A program made the translations under genes and the position numbers. Below the pieces are notes generated by a model. That model searched no databases, was not told the DNA's origin, and worked only from the letters and a program-made list of their open reading frames with translations. From Henriciella sp. (GTDB taxonomy: Bacteria; Pseudomonadota; Alphaproteobacteria; Caulobacterales; Hyphomonadaceae), in NCBI RefSeq assembly GCF_029937755.1, contig NZ_JAPYPG010000006.1:207185-271184 (forward strand): a stretch of DNA of 64,000 nucleotides, given 5' to 3'. Every line of letters starts with the position of its first letter. Within the stretch, counting starts at the first letter, position 1. Below, in pieces: positions 33,759 to 41,999 of this stretch.

Positions 33759-35021
33759 TTAGCGAGCATGCAGTCGCACAGGCAGTTTCGTGATCCCTCG
33801 CACAAGGTTTGAAAAGAGGCGCTCGGGTTGGTCAACCACTTCGACCTTTACGAAACGTTTGTGGATCTCTTCCCAGATGATCCGCAGCTGCAGTTCTGCA
33901 AGCCTATTGCCCATGCAGCGGTGTATGCCAAAGCCGAAGGACAGGTGATGACGTGGATTACTGCGGTCTATAATGAACTGGTCAGCCTTGTCGATGACCG
34001 TATCATCGCGGTTGCCTGACAAATACCACATAACGACCTTATCCCCTTCTTTTATCTGCTTGCCGCCGATATCCCAGTCCTGAAGGGCGGTACGGCGCAT
34101 ATGGGTAAGTGGCGTCTGCCATCGGATGATCTCCGGCACCATGCTTGTGATTAGCGATGTATCATCATTCAGCTTGCGATATTCGTCGGGGTTTTGATTG
34201 AGGGCGAGTACACCGCCGCTAATCGAGTTGCGTGTGGTGTCGTTGCCGCCCACAATAAGTAACAGGAGATTTCCGAGAAATTCCATGAAGGGCATTTCCC
34301 GTGTCGCCGGAGAGTGTGCCATCATGGAAATGAGATCGTTTTTCGGTTCTTGCTTGATGCGCTGTTCCCACAGCTCTTTGAAGTACATTGCGCATTCGAT
34401 GAGCTCTTCGCGCCTTGCCTGATAGGATTCGACAATGCCGGTTTCGGGGGCGGCCGTTGCGATGTCTGACCAGCGCGTGAGCTTGCGCCGCTCTTCCCAT
34501 GGAAAGTCAAACAGGGTCGCAAGTGTCATTGTGGTCAACTCAATCGAGACCTTGTCGACCCAGTCGAAATCCTCCCCTATCGGCAGGTCATCGAGAATCT
34601 CGCATGCGCGTTCGCGGATTGTTGGCTCAAGCAGCCGCAAATTGGATGGCGCAACTGAGGAGGTAACAGCCTTTCGTTGCTGGTCGTGCTTGGGCGGATC
34701 CATGGCGATGAACATTTCAAGCTCCAGGGCACCTTCCACCGAATGCATGTCCTGAATGGCGATGCCGCCAAGTTTCGCCTCTGACGAGAAGACTTTATGG
34801 TTGGTGTCCACGGCCATGATGTCGTTGAACTTGGTGACAGACCAGTAGGGTCCGACATTGCTTTCCCGGCAGTAATGGACCGGATCCTCCTTGCGCAACC
34901 GGTCGAAGAACAGACCAATTGTGTCCTTCTGAAATAGGTTCGGCCGCGAAACATCAATTTGCTCAATCGGAATGGCCGCGATTTTCTCGACTGTATCCAG
35001 CTCCACTGTCTCGACGTTCAT
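33759..35021 (-). CDS. cytochrome P450, CYP153 family
   Basis: 420 residues. O2-activation helix IVGGNDTTRNS (256-266), ExxR motif EIIR (297-300), haem loop FGFGIHRCMG (362-371, Cys369 ligand). The blocks DPVHYC, GPYWSVTKFNDIMAVDTN, FIAMDPPKHDQQRK, and MVPEIIRWQTPLTHMRRTAL are characteristic of CYP153, soluble bacterial P450s that hydroxylate terminal carbons of alkanes and of cyclic compounds such as limonene. Ribosome site TGAGGTGAT precedes the ATG. No ferredoxin or ferredoxin reductase gene lies beside it, so redox partners must come from elsewhere. Divergent from the FadR-type regulator. Confidence 0.93.
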   Translation of the reverse strand: MNVETVELDTVEKIAAIPIEQIDVSRPNLFQKDTIGLFFDRLRKEDPVHYCRESNVGPYWSVTKFNDIMAVDTNHKVFSSEAKLGGIAIQDMHSVEGALELEMFIAMDPPKHDQQRKAVTSSVAPSNLRLLEPTIRERACEILDDLPIGEDFDWVDKVSIELTTMTLATLFDFPWEERRKLTRWSDIATAAPETGIVESYQARREELIECAMYFKELWEQRIKQEPKNDLISMMAHSPATREMPFMEFLGNLLLLIVGGNDTTRNSISGGVLALNQNPDEYRKLNDDTSLITSMVPEIIRWQTPLTHMRRTALQDWDIGGKQIKEGDKVVMWYLSGNRDDTVIDKADQFIIDRSNPRHHLSFGFGIHRCMGNRLAELQLRIIWEEIHKRFVKVEVVDQPERLFSNLVRGITKLPVRLHAR

Positions 35022-35199
35022 AAATCACCTCAAAAAGACTCGTTATTCTGGAAGAGATAAATTTTCCAAAGAGCGCAGTCAATAAAGCTTATAATGTTTT
35101 CTTGACACCTCCTAGTGACCGTGGAAATTTTATGTGTAGCGGAAGCGGTGAATATGATTAAATCTTATAAGAGTTTTGCCACAGGAGAGAGTTTCGGAA
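35022..35199 (+). promoter_or_regulatory. divergent promoter region, CYP153 / FadR-type regulator
   Basis: On the minus strand TTGACT and TATCTC are 17 bases apart upstream of the P450 gene. On the plus strand TTGACA lies at 35102-35107 with an A/T-rich -10 candidate about 17-20 bases on. Two TTATAA-centred sites (35090 and the palindrome CTTATAAG near 35164) flank these promoters and are candidate regulator sites. Confidence 0.45.
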
Positions 35200-35940
35200 A
35201 TGCAGCCGATGGTCGATAACGCGAAGAAAGCCAAGCGTGCGCTCTCGCTCGCGCAAGACATCGTTCGCGATATCGAGGCAGGGGCTCATGTTCCGGGAGA
35301 CAGGTTGCCGCGTGAAGAAGAGATGCTTGCCCGATACGAAGTTGCCAGGGCGACCTTGCGTGAAGCGCTTCGCTTTCTCGAGCTTCAGGGTGTTATCTAT
35401 CTTCAGCTTGGCCGATCTGGCGGGCCTGTGGTGGCGCGTCCCCAGACTGGCGATTTTGCCAGCAGTCTTTCACTCATCCTGCATTTCATGGAAGCCGATT
35501 TAAGGGGGCTGCTCGAGCTGCGCGAAGCCATCGCGCCGGACGTTGCAGCCTATGCTGCCCAACGAGCGACCACGGGTGACCTCAGTGCCTTGGTCGATTG
35601 CCTCAAAGAGCTGGAGCGCAATGAGGCTGGAAGTCAGTTCGAGGAATTAAACCGCCGCTTTCACGATCTTCTCGGGTGGGCCAGCGGCAATCCGCTCTTC
35701 GGTCTTCTGACCTCCTCCATGCATTTGCTTACTCGCGAATTCTCGAGCTCGCTCGGCTATTCGGCGCAGGAGCGGGCGGTCCAGTTGCGCTTCCTGCGCC
35801 GCGTTCTGGAGGCCGTCCGCACAGGGGATGCTCAAGCGGCGCGACAGGCTATGACCCGGCTCGTGTCGGGATCTGCATCTTATTTGGCTGAAAGAAGTCC
35901 GGAGCTTGTTTCCCAAAGGATCCGGTGGGGACAGATTTAA
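35200..35940 (+). CDS. GntR-family regulator, FadR/FCD type
   Basis: About 246 residues. N-terminal winged HTH: DIEAGAHVPGDRLPREEEML, ARYEVARATLREALRFLELQ. C-terminal FCD domain: LLELREAIAPDVAAYAAQRA with metal/ligand-type residues (RRFHDLLGWASGNPLF, His in the conserved position). Start set at ATG 35200 with GGAGAG at a good distance; a TTG at 35176 is the alternative. FadR-type members repress catabolic genes until an acyl-CoA or organic acid binds. Placed between the divergent P450 and the nine-gene catabolic run, it is the likely pathway regulator. Confidence 0.87.
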   Translation: MQPMVDNAKKAKRALSLAQDIVRDIEAGAHVPGDRLPREEEMLARYEVARATLREALRFLELQGVIYLQLGRSGGPVVARPQTGDFASSLSLILHFMEADLRGLLELREAIAPDVAAYAAQRATTGDLSALVDCLKELERNEAGSQFEELNRRFHDLLGWASGNPLFGLLTSSMHLLTREFSSSLGYSAQERAVQLRFLRRVLEAVRTGDAQAARQAMTRLVSGSASYLAERSPELVSQRIRWGQI

Positions 35941-35985
35941 AAAAATTGCGTCCATCAAAGGTCGCGGAATAAAGGATACAAGACT

Positions 35986-37128
35986 ATGGCGCTCAAAAGC
36001 CGCATTTGTGAAATTCTCGGTATAGAACACCCCATCTTTCTGGCTGGAATGGGTGGGGCGAGCGTTCCTGCTCTCGCTGCCGCGGTATCGAATGCCGGCG
36101 GGCTGGGCGTTCTCGGGGCGGCGGCATGCTCGCCAGACCAGTTGCGCAGCTGGATTCGCGAGACCCGCGAGATGACAGACAAGCCGTTTGGTGTTGATAC
36201 TCTTCTTCCTGCATCTGTCAGGCGAGACCCGGCCCCGCAGAGTGAAGATTCGACCAGAAATCCCGCGGCGCTTCTTGGCGAATACCAAGAGTTCACCTGC
36301 GACTTCATACGGCGCGAACATCTGCCGGAAACGGACCTCGCATCTGAAATGCGCGCTGCTGGCGCGCCGGAAGCAGGTAAGGGAACGCCCCAGCTGTTCT
36401 CGAAGAAATTCTTTGAAGCGCAAATGGAGGTGGTGATCGAGGAGAAAGTGCCCGTCTATGCTGCTGGGCTTGGTAATCCCGGCCCCTGGATGGACCGGCT
36501 GCACGCTAATGGCACCAAGGTTATGGCCGTCATTGGTAAGGTAAAGCATGCTCAGCAGGTCGTCGAAACCGGCGTCGACATGATCGTTGCGCAGGGGCAC
36601 GACGGAGGTGGCCACAACTCACCAGTCGGCACCATTTCGCTGATTCCCCAAGTGGTTGATGCGGTGGGCAGCCGCGTTCCTGTGATTGGTGCGGGGGGCA
36701 TTTCCGACGGCCGAGGTATTGCTGCAGCGCTGATGCTGGGAGCCGAGGGCGCGTGGATTGGGACAGCGTTTCTTGCAACCGAAGAAGCGGGCATCGAACG
36801 ATTCCAGAAAGAAGCGATCATAGAAAGCGGTGATGCCGACACCGTGGTAAGTCGCTCTCTCACCGGCAAACCTGCGCGAATGATCCGCAACAAATGGGCT
36901 GATGCCTGGATAGAAGCAGGCAAGGAACCATTGCCCATGCCCTATCAGTCGATGATCTCGGGGCCTGTCATGGCGTCCGGTATCAAGGCCCAGCGCAAGG
37001 ATGTAATTCCGGGTTTTGCAGGCCAGGGAATTGGTCTCATTCATTCGATCCGGCCCGCAGCCGAAGTGATGCGCGAACTCGTCGAAGGGGCGGAAACCGC
37101 ACTCGCCCGCACCAAATCTTACGAATGA
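35986..37128 (+). CDS. nitronate monooxygenase / IpdC-like flavoenzyme
   Basis: 380 residues, FMN-dependent TIM barrel of the 2-nitropropane dioxygenase family. Signature parts: GIEHPIFLAGMGGASVPALA, AVIGKVKHAQQVVETGVDMI, AQGHDGGGHNS, and the phosphate loop VIGAGGISDGRGIAAALMLG then AEGAWIGTAF. Members in steroid and terpenoid clusters (for example IpdC) act on CoA thioesters rather than nitronates, so a role in this pathway is more likely than nitroalkane oxidation (inference). It starts the operon with AAAGGAT upstream and overlaps the Coq4-like gene by four bases. Confidence 0.85.
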   Translation: MALKSRICEILGIEHPIFLAGMGGASVPALAAAVSNAGGLGVLGAAACSPDQLRSWIRETREMTDKPFGVDTLLPASVRRDPAPQSEDSTRNPAALLGEYQEFTCDFIRREHLPETDLASEMRAAGAPEAGKGTPQLFSKKFFEAQMEVVIEEKVPVYAAGLGNPGPWMDRLHANGTKVMAVIGKVKHAQQVVETGVDMIVAQGHDGGGHNSPVGTISLIPQVVDAVGSRVPVIGAGGISDGRGIAAALMLGAEGAWIGTAFLATEEAGIERFQKEAIIESGDADTVVSRSLTGKPARMIRNKWADAWIEAGKEPLPMPYQSMISGPVMASGIKAQRKDVIPGFAGQGIGLIHSIRPAAEVMRELVEGAETALARTKSYE

Positions 37129-37931
37129 CACGGGATAAAGGCAGACATGTGATGAGAAACGCCGACCAGCCGCTGAAGGGACATGAGCTGCGCTCGCCAA
37201 TTCGCCCGGGTGAAGCAATTGCGGCCATGCGCCGACTTATCCGGGACAAGGAAGACACAGCGCAGGTCTTCCATATTGTCAGGGCATTGTCGGGCAATTC
37301 CTATTATCGCAGTTTCCGGCGCTTCGCTGCCTCGCCTGAGGGGAAGCGTATCCTTCTGGACCATGCGGACCTACTCGGCACCTTATGTGACCGTGATCGC
37401 TTGAGCGGATGCGAACCGGGAACGCTGGGGCGTGCTTATCTTGATTTCGTTTATGGAGAGGGGTTGACCGCTGAGGGGTTAGTGGATGCAAGTGAAGTGG
37501 TCGGAGCCGACGATTTCAGCGATCCGGAAGTCTCACTATATCGGAAGCGGCTGCGAGATTCGCACGATCTGTTTCACGTTGTGACCGGGTATGGACGAGA
37601 TGCGCTGGGTGAATTGTGTGTGCTATCGCTCGGCAACGCTCAGTTCTACAATCACGGAATCGCCTTCATCGTGGCAACCGGAATTGCAAAAACTCTTGCT
37701 GAGGCCTCGGGATTGCCGGTGGCCCGTACTGCGTTCGAAGCGTGGAAGCGGGGCAGGACTGCCGCCGATTTCACAACCTTCTATTGGGAAAAACATCTCG
37801 ATACACCATTAGAGGAGGTGCGACGGCTTTTGAATCTGAAGCCACCGATTCGCTATCTTCGGGTGCAGGATCTGTCCCGCTCACTTGAGCGAGATTTCCA
37901 AGCCAGCCGTCAGAGCGAGCATCACGCATGA
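37125..37931 (+). CDS. Coq4-family protein in catabolic operon
   Basis: 268 residues. The Coq4 zinc motif HDxxH-x11-E is complete: His147, Asp148, His151 and Glu163 in [18 protein letters not shown]. Other family parts are [19 protein letters not shown] and [19 protein letters not shown]. Coq4 acts in ubiquinone synthesis, where it has been reported to decarboxylate and hydroxylate the ring. Here it is translationally coupled to catabolic genes on both sides, arguing for another substrate (inference). An alternative start at 37152 has AAAGGCAG upstream. Confidence 0.88.
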   Translation: MTRDKGRHVMRNADQPLKGHELRSPIRPGEAIAAMRRLIRDKEDTAQVFHIVRALSGNSYYRSFRRFAASPEGKRILLDHADLLGTLCDRDRLSGCEPGTLGRAYLDFVYGEGLTAEGLVDASEVVGADDFSDPEVSLYRKRLRDSHDLFHVVTGYGRDALGELCVLSLGNAQFYNHGIAFIVATGIAKTLAEASGLPVARTAFEAWKRGRTAADFTTFYWEKHLDTPLEEVRRLLNLKPPIRYLRVQDLSRSLERDFQASRQSEHHA

Positions 37932-39118
37932 GTGTCTCCTCCACCTTCAATTTCAGCGACAAATCCGCGATCACCGGTGTCGCCGAGACAGAATTCGTCA
38001 AGGGGACCGAACGGACAGCGGTCGACATGATGCTTGATGCCTCGCGCCGGGCTATTGCCGATGCCGGACTGAAACCGTCTGACATAGACGGTATGGTGCC
38101 TCCCCCGATCTATACGACATCAGAGGAAATGGCCGCCAATCTTGGTATCGATGTCCTGCGTTTTGCGTCGACAGTACATATGGGCGGGGCGAGCCCAATC
38201 ACGGCTTTGCAGAACGCAGCGATGGCGATTTCCAACGGCCTGTGCGACCATGTTCTGATAACCCTTGGATGGAACGGATATTCTGCTCTGAGGCCGAAGC
38301 CGGGCGCGCCACCGACCCGACCGATGAATATGAACACGCTGACCAACACCATAAAGGGCTATTACATGCCCTATGGAGTGTTCCTGCCAGTGCAGATGTA
38401 TGCTTGGCTCGCCATGCGCCATTCCAAGCTCTACGGGGTCGGACCGGATGCGACGGCCGCCGTCGCACTTGCCTGTCGCCAACACGCGCAGTTGAATCCG
38501 AAAGCCTTCAGCTTCGGCCGAAAGCTTGACGCGGAGACATATCATTCGGCGCGTTGGATATCCGAGCCTTTCCGGCTCTATGATTGCTGTCTGGAAACCG
38601 ATGGCGCCTGCGCGGTCGTTGTCTCGCGGATGGAGCAGGCCAAGGATATGCCGCATGTTCCAGTGAGCATTGCTGGCGCCGCCGAAGGGCACCCGTATCC
38701 CGCCGACGACATTCCCTCGCGTCCGGATCCTTTCAAGATTGGCCTCAAATATGCCGCCCCACGTGCATTCGAGATGGGAGGCGTTACACGTGAGGAGATG
38801 GACTTTCTCCAGATCTATGACTGTTTCACTTATGTTGTGTTGCTGCAACTTGAGGCCCTCGGATACTGTGAGCCTGGCGGTCAGACCGAATTCGTGGCCA
38901 ATGGCCAGATTGAGTTAGGTGGACGCTTTCCGATCAACACCCATGGCGGCTTGCTCAGCGAAGCACACGTTTGGGGCCTCAACCATGTCGTGGAAGCTGT
39001 GCGACAGCTGCGGCATGATTGCGGCGAGCGACAGGTAATCGGTGCGCAGACCGGCCTCGTAACTGGCTGGGGCGACCTCGGTGACGGAAGTATCGCTATC
39101 CTCAGGAGGTATGCGTGA
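37928..39118 (+). CDS. thiolase-fold protein, Ltp2-like side-chain aldolase
   Basis: 396 residues. SCP-x/thiolase fold with [20 protein letters not shown] and [14 protein letters not shown]. At the position of the thiolase nucleophilic Cys (about residue 86-89) it has GGAS, so it is not a normal thiolase. Ltp2-type proteins with this change perform a retro-aldol cleavage of 3-hydroxyacyl-CoA, releasing propionyl- or acetyl-CoA, and need a DUF35 partner. The very next gene is DUF35. It overlaps Coq4-like and DUF35 genes by four bases each. Strong inference for an aldolase. Confidence 0.85.
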   Translation: MSVSSTFNFSDKSAITGVAETEFVKGTERTAVDMMLDASRRAIADAGLKPSDIDGMVPPPIYTTSEEMAANLGIDVLRFASTVHMGGASPITALQNAAMAISNGLCDHVLITLGWNGYSALRPKPGAPPTRPMNMNTLTNTIKGYYMPYGVFLPVQMYAWLAMRHSKLYGVGPDATAAVALACRQHAQLNPKAFSFGRKLDAETYHSARWISEPFRLYDCCLETDGACAVVVSRMEQAKDMPHVPVSIAGAAEGHPYPADDIPSRPDPFKIGLKYAAPRAFEMGGVTREEMDFLQIYDCFTYVVLLQLEALGYCEPGGQTEFVANGQIELGGRFPINTHGGLLSEAHVWGLNHVVEAVRQLRHDCGERQVIGAQTGLVTGWGDLGDGSIAILRRYA

Positions 39119-39591
39119 ACGACGATAACGAACGGCTGCCGAACACCCGTGCCGCAGCGCAGAAGGTACCGCCCAAGCCGCTGCCGCGCCCGCAGGACCC
39201 AATCGAACAGGAGTTCTGGAATCGGTGTCAGGATGGCTATCTCTACTTCCAGCGCTGCGGCAGTTGCAGCACTTTCCGGCACCTGCCGCGTTATATGTGC
39301 GCCAAGTGTGGATCACCAGAATTTTCGTGGGAGCGCAGCACCGGCAAGGGCACGCTTTTTTCCTGGACCGTCACGCACCAGGCTCTGCACCCGGCCTTTG
39401 CCGAAGATCTTCCGTTCATTGCTGCAGTCGTAGAACTGGAAGAAGGCGTGCGCATGGCCACGCGCCTGATTGATTGCGACCGCGATACGCTGGAGCTGGA
39501 TCTGCCGGTGGAGCTCGACTTTGAACCGATCAGCCCCGAGTTTCGCCTGCCCGTTTTCCGCCCTGATATGAACCGGCGCGAGAAAAGATAG
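39115..39591 (+). CDS. DUF35 OB-fold / zinc-ribbon partner protein
   Basis: 158 residues. Rubredoxin-like zinc ribbon with Cys48, Cys51, Cys62 and Cys65 ([15 protein letters not shown]), then an OB-fold ([37 protein letters not shown]). DUF35 proteins bind acyl-CoA and pair with thiolase-fold aldolases. Start is GTG 39115 overlapping the upstream TGA, with an ideal AGGAGG seven bases before. Confidence 0.9.
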   Translation: MNDDNERLPNTRAAAQKVPPKPLPRPQDPIEQEFWNRCQDGYLYFQRCGSCSTFRHLPRYMCAKCGSPEFSWERSTGKGTLFSWTVTHQALHPAFAEDLPFIAAVVELEEGVRMATRLIDCDRDTLELDLPVELDFEPISPEFRLPVFRPDMNRREKR

Positions 39592-39598
39592 GTACGAC

Positions 39599-40849
39599 AT
39601 GGATCTCGACTACGGACCCGAATATGATGCTTTCCGTCAGGAGATGCGGCTATTCTTGAAGTTGCACGGCCATCGCGCGCCGACTGGGCAGGCCCGCGCC
39701 GCTCGTCCCTCTGCCGAAGCGGTCGAATGGCAGAAGCTGTTGATCGAACATGGCTATACCGCGCGCACGATCCCCAGAGACTATGGCGGCTACGGGTCTG
39801 AGCCAGACATCCTCAAATCGCGCATCATCGCCGAGGAATTCTCGCGCGCGGGCATTCCCGGCGGACTCGCCAATCAGGGAATATCCATGTTGGTCCCCAC
39901 CCTGTTGGAACTCGGCACCGAGGAACAGAAGCGCCAGTGGGTAGAGCCGACGCTGAAAGGCGAGGTCGTCTGGTGTCAGGGCTATTCGGAGCCCGGCGCG
40001 GGATCGGACCTTGCCAGTCTGAAGACCAGCGCACGAATCGAAAGCGGTGAGTTTGTCATCAACGGCCAGAAAATCTGGACCAGTACTGCGAAGCAGGCGG
40101 ACATGATCTTCTGCCTGGTCAGGACCGAACACGACGCGCCCAAGCATGGCGGCATTTCCTATCTGATTTTTTCGATGGATACACCGGGGATCGAGGTGCG
40201 GCCATTAAAGACGATGACTGGTCATGCGGAATTCAATGAGACCTTCTTTTCTGAGGTACGGGTGCCTGTAGGACAAATTGTCGGCGAGCGGGGCCAGGGC
40301 TGGTTCGTTGCCAATGCAACGCTGGGCCACGAGCGGGGCATGCTGGGCGATCCTGACGCCCTGGAAAATCGCTTCCAGGCTCTTGTGAGGCTGATGAAGG
40401 AAGAACGCATCGGCATGGGCCGCGCGATCGACAATTCCGTGCTGCGCGATCGGCTGGGCGCGCTTCAGGCCGAAGTGGCTGCGATGAAATGCAACGGAAT
40501 GCGTATACTTTCGAACAGCCTCAAAGGCGAGCCAGGCGGCATGGCGAAGCTGATCGTGAAGCTGCAAAGCTGCGAGCTGGCACACCAGATTTCGGCGCTC
40601 GCCATCGACGCAATGGGCGAGATGGGCATCCTTTATAGCGGTAGCGCGCGCGAGCGGATGAGGGGGACATGGCAATGGAATTACATGTTTCAGCTGGGGC
40701 TCATCATCGGTGGCGGCACCGCGCAGATCCAGAAGAATATCATCGCTGAGCGTGGCCTCGACATGCCGCGCGAACCGAAGCTGCCGAAGATCTCGGGTGC
40801 GGCGAAGGGAACGGCAGACATGTTACGTCAGAAACAGGGGTCAGCCTGA
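39599..40849 (+). CDS. acyl-CoA dehydrogenase, larger subunit type
   Basis: 416 residues, full length. FAD/substrate motifs GYSEPGAGSDLASLKTSA, INGQKIWTSTAKQADMIFCL and the C-terminal MFQLGLIIGGGTAQIQKNII. At the usual catalytic-Glu loop this sequence has GGGTAQIQ, as in FadE29-like subunits of heteromeric steroid-side-chain dehydrogenases. It overlaps the second dehydrogenase (TGATG). The two probably form an alpha2beta2 enzyme acting on a bulky acyl-CoA. Confidence 0.9.
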   Translation: MDLDYGPEYDAFRQEMRLFLKLHGHRAPTGQARAARPSAEAVEWQKLLIEHGYTARTIPRDYGGYGSEPDILKSRIIAEEFSRAGIPGGLANQGISMLVPTLLELGTEEQKRQWVEPTLKGEVVWCQGYSEPGAGSDLASLKTSARIESGEFVINGQKIWTSTAKQADMIFCLVRTEHDAPKHGGISYLIFSMDTPGIEVRPLKTMTGHAEFNETFFSEVRVPVGQIVGERGQGWFVANATLGHERGMLGDPDALENRFQALVRLMKEERIGMGRAIDNSVLRDRLGALQAEVAAMKCNGMRILSNSLKGEPGGMAKLIVKLQSCELAHQISALAIDAMGEMGILYSGSARERMRGTWQWNYMFQLGLIIGGGTAQIQKNIIAERGLDMPREPKLPKISGAAKGTADMLRQKQGSA

Positions 40850-41940
40850 TGGATTTTGGACTTTCTCAAGAGCAGCAGATGCTGCGCGATGCAGTTGCGC
40901 GGTGTCTAGCCGATACCTGTCCGCTGGAGCATGTCCGCGAATGCTCCGAGCGGGACAATCCAGTTAGCGACAAGGTGCTGGACGCTCTGCAAGGCCTGGG
41001 TATTCCCGGGATGATGATCCCGGAAGAGCATGGCGGCCTAGGCATGACCCTTCTCGACGCTGCATTAGTTGCAGAGCAGCTCGCCTATGCGGTCGCACCA
41101 GTTTCTTTCCTTGCCAGTCATGTTTTGGCACCCCTCGCACTCAGCGAGGCAGGCAGCGAGGATCAAAAGGTCAGATGGCTGCCGAAGATCGCGAGTGGCG
41201 AGGCGCATATAAGTGTGGCAATTTCCGAAACAGTCGAGGCGCGCGATGGTGCTGGCGTAACCTGCAGGGGTGGCAAACTCGACGGCACGGCGCTGTTTGC
41301 GCTGGATTTTGCGGGGGCTGATGCCTTCCTGGTGGCTGATACCACGGGGCGGTTGCACCTTGTTCCGGCCAACGCATCGGGTCTCGAGAAAATCCCCCTG
41401 ACGACGATCGACCGGACCCGCAGTGTCGGGGAACTGCGCTTCGCACAGGTCACCGCCGAGCCACTGGCCGACGATAGCGGTTTCACTGCCGGGCGCCTGC
41501 GCGATGCGGGACGCATCCTCCTGGCCGCCGACAGCCTGGGCGCAGGCCAGGCCATGATCGAAAAGGCGGTCGATTATTCTGGACAGCGCGAGCAATTCGG
41601 TCGTCTTATCGGTAGCTTTCAGGCCGTGAAGCACATGTGCGCAGAGATGGCCGCACATCATGAACCATGCCGCTCGCTTATCTGGTACGCCGCGTATGCT
41701 TATGAGGCGATGCCGGAGGATGTATCGCTCGCCGCCTGCCAGGCAAAATCACATACCGGAGACGTCCATCGCTTTGTCGCCCGCACGTCTACCGAGGTGC
41801 ATGGTGGTATGGGATTCACCGACCTGGTTGGTCTGCATTACTGGTTCAAACGCATAGGATTCGACCGGCAGGTTCTGGGAGGTCCCGAATCGGCGCGGGC
41901 CGAGGCGGCAGTACTGCAAGGTTGGATCAAGGCCGCATAA
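40849..41940 (+). CDS. acyl-CoA dehydrogenase, smaller subunit type
   Basis: 363 residues. Begins MDFGLSQEQQMLRDAVARCL; N-terminal and middle domains are shortened and divergent. The C-terminal domain keeps VDYSGQREQFGRLIGSFQAV, KHMCAEMA and TSTEVHGGMGFTDLVGLHYW. This is the FadE28-like partner pattern: retained FAD-binding Arg/Gln/Gly residues, incomplete active site in each subunit alone. Pairs with the upstream gene. Confidence 0.9.
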   Translation: MDFGLSQEQQMLRDAVARCLADTCPLEHVRECSERDNPVSDKVLDALQGLGIPGMMIPEEHGGLGMTLLDAALVAEQLAYAVAPVSFLASHVLAPLALSEAGSEDQKVRWLPKIASGEAHISVAISETVEARDGAGVTCRGGKLDGTALFALDFAGADAFLVADTTGRLHLVPANASGLEKIPLTTIDRTRSVGELRFAQVTAEPLADDSGFTAGRLRDAGRILLAADSLGAGQAMIEKAVDYSGQREQFGRLIGSFQAVKHMCAEMAAHHEPCRSLIWYAAYAYEAMPEDVSLAACQAKSHTGDVHRFVARTSTEVHGGMGFTDLVGLHYWFKRIGFDRQVLGGPESARAEAAVLQGWIKAA

Positions 41941-41999
41941 GATACTCATTAACGGTGGTTCCCTCGGGACTTGCTGCCTTGTCCGAAAGGAAGATCGAC

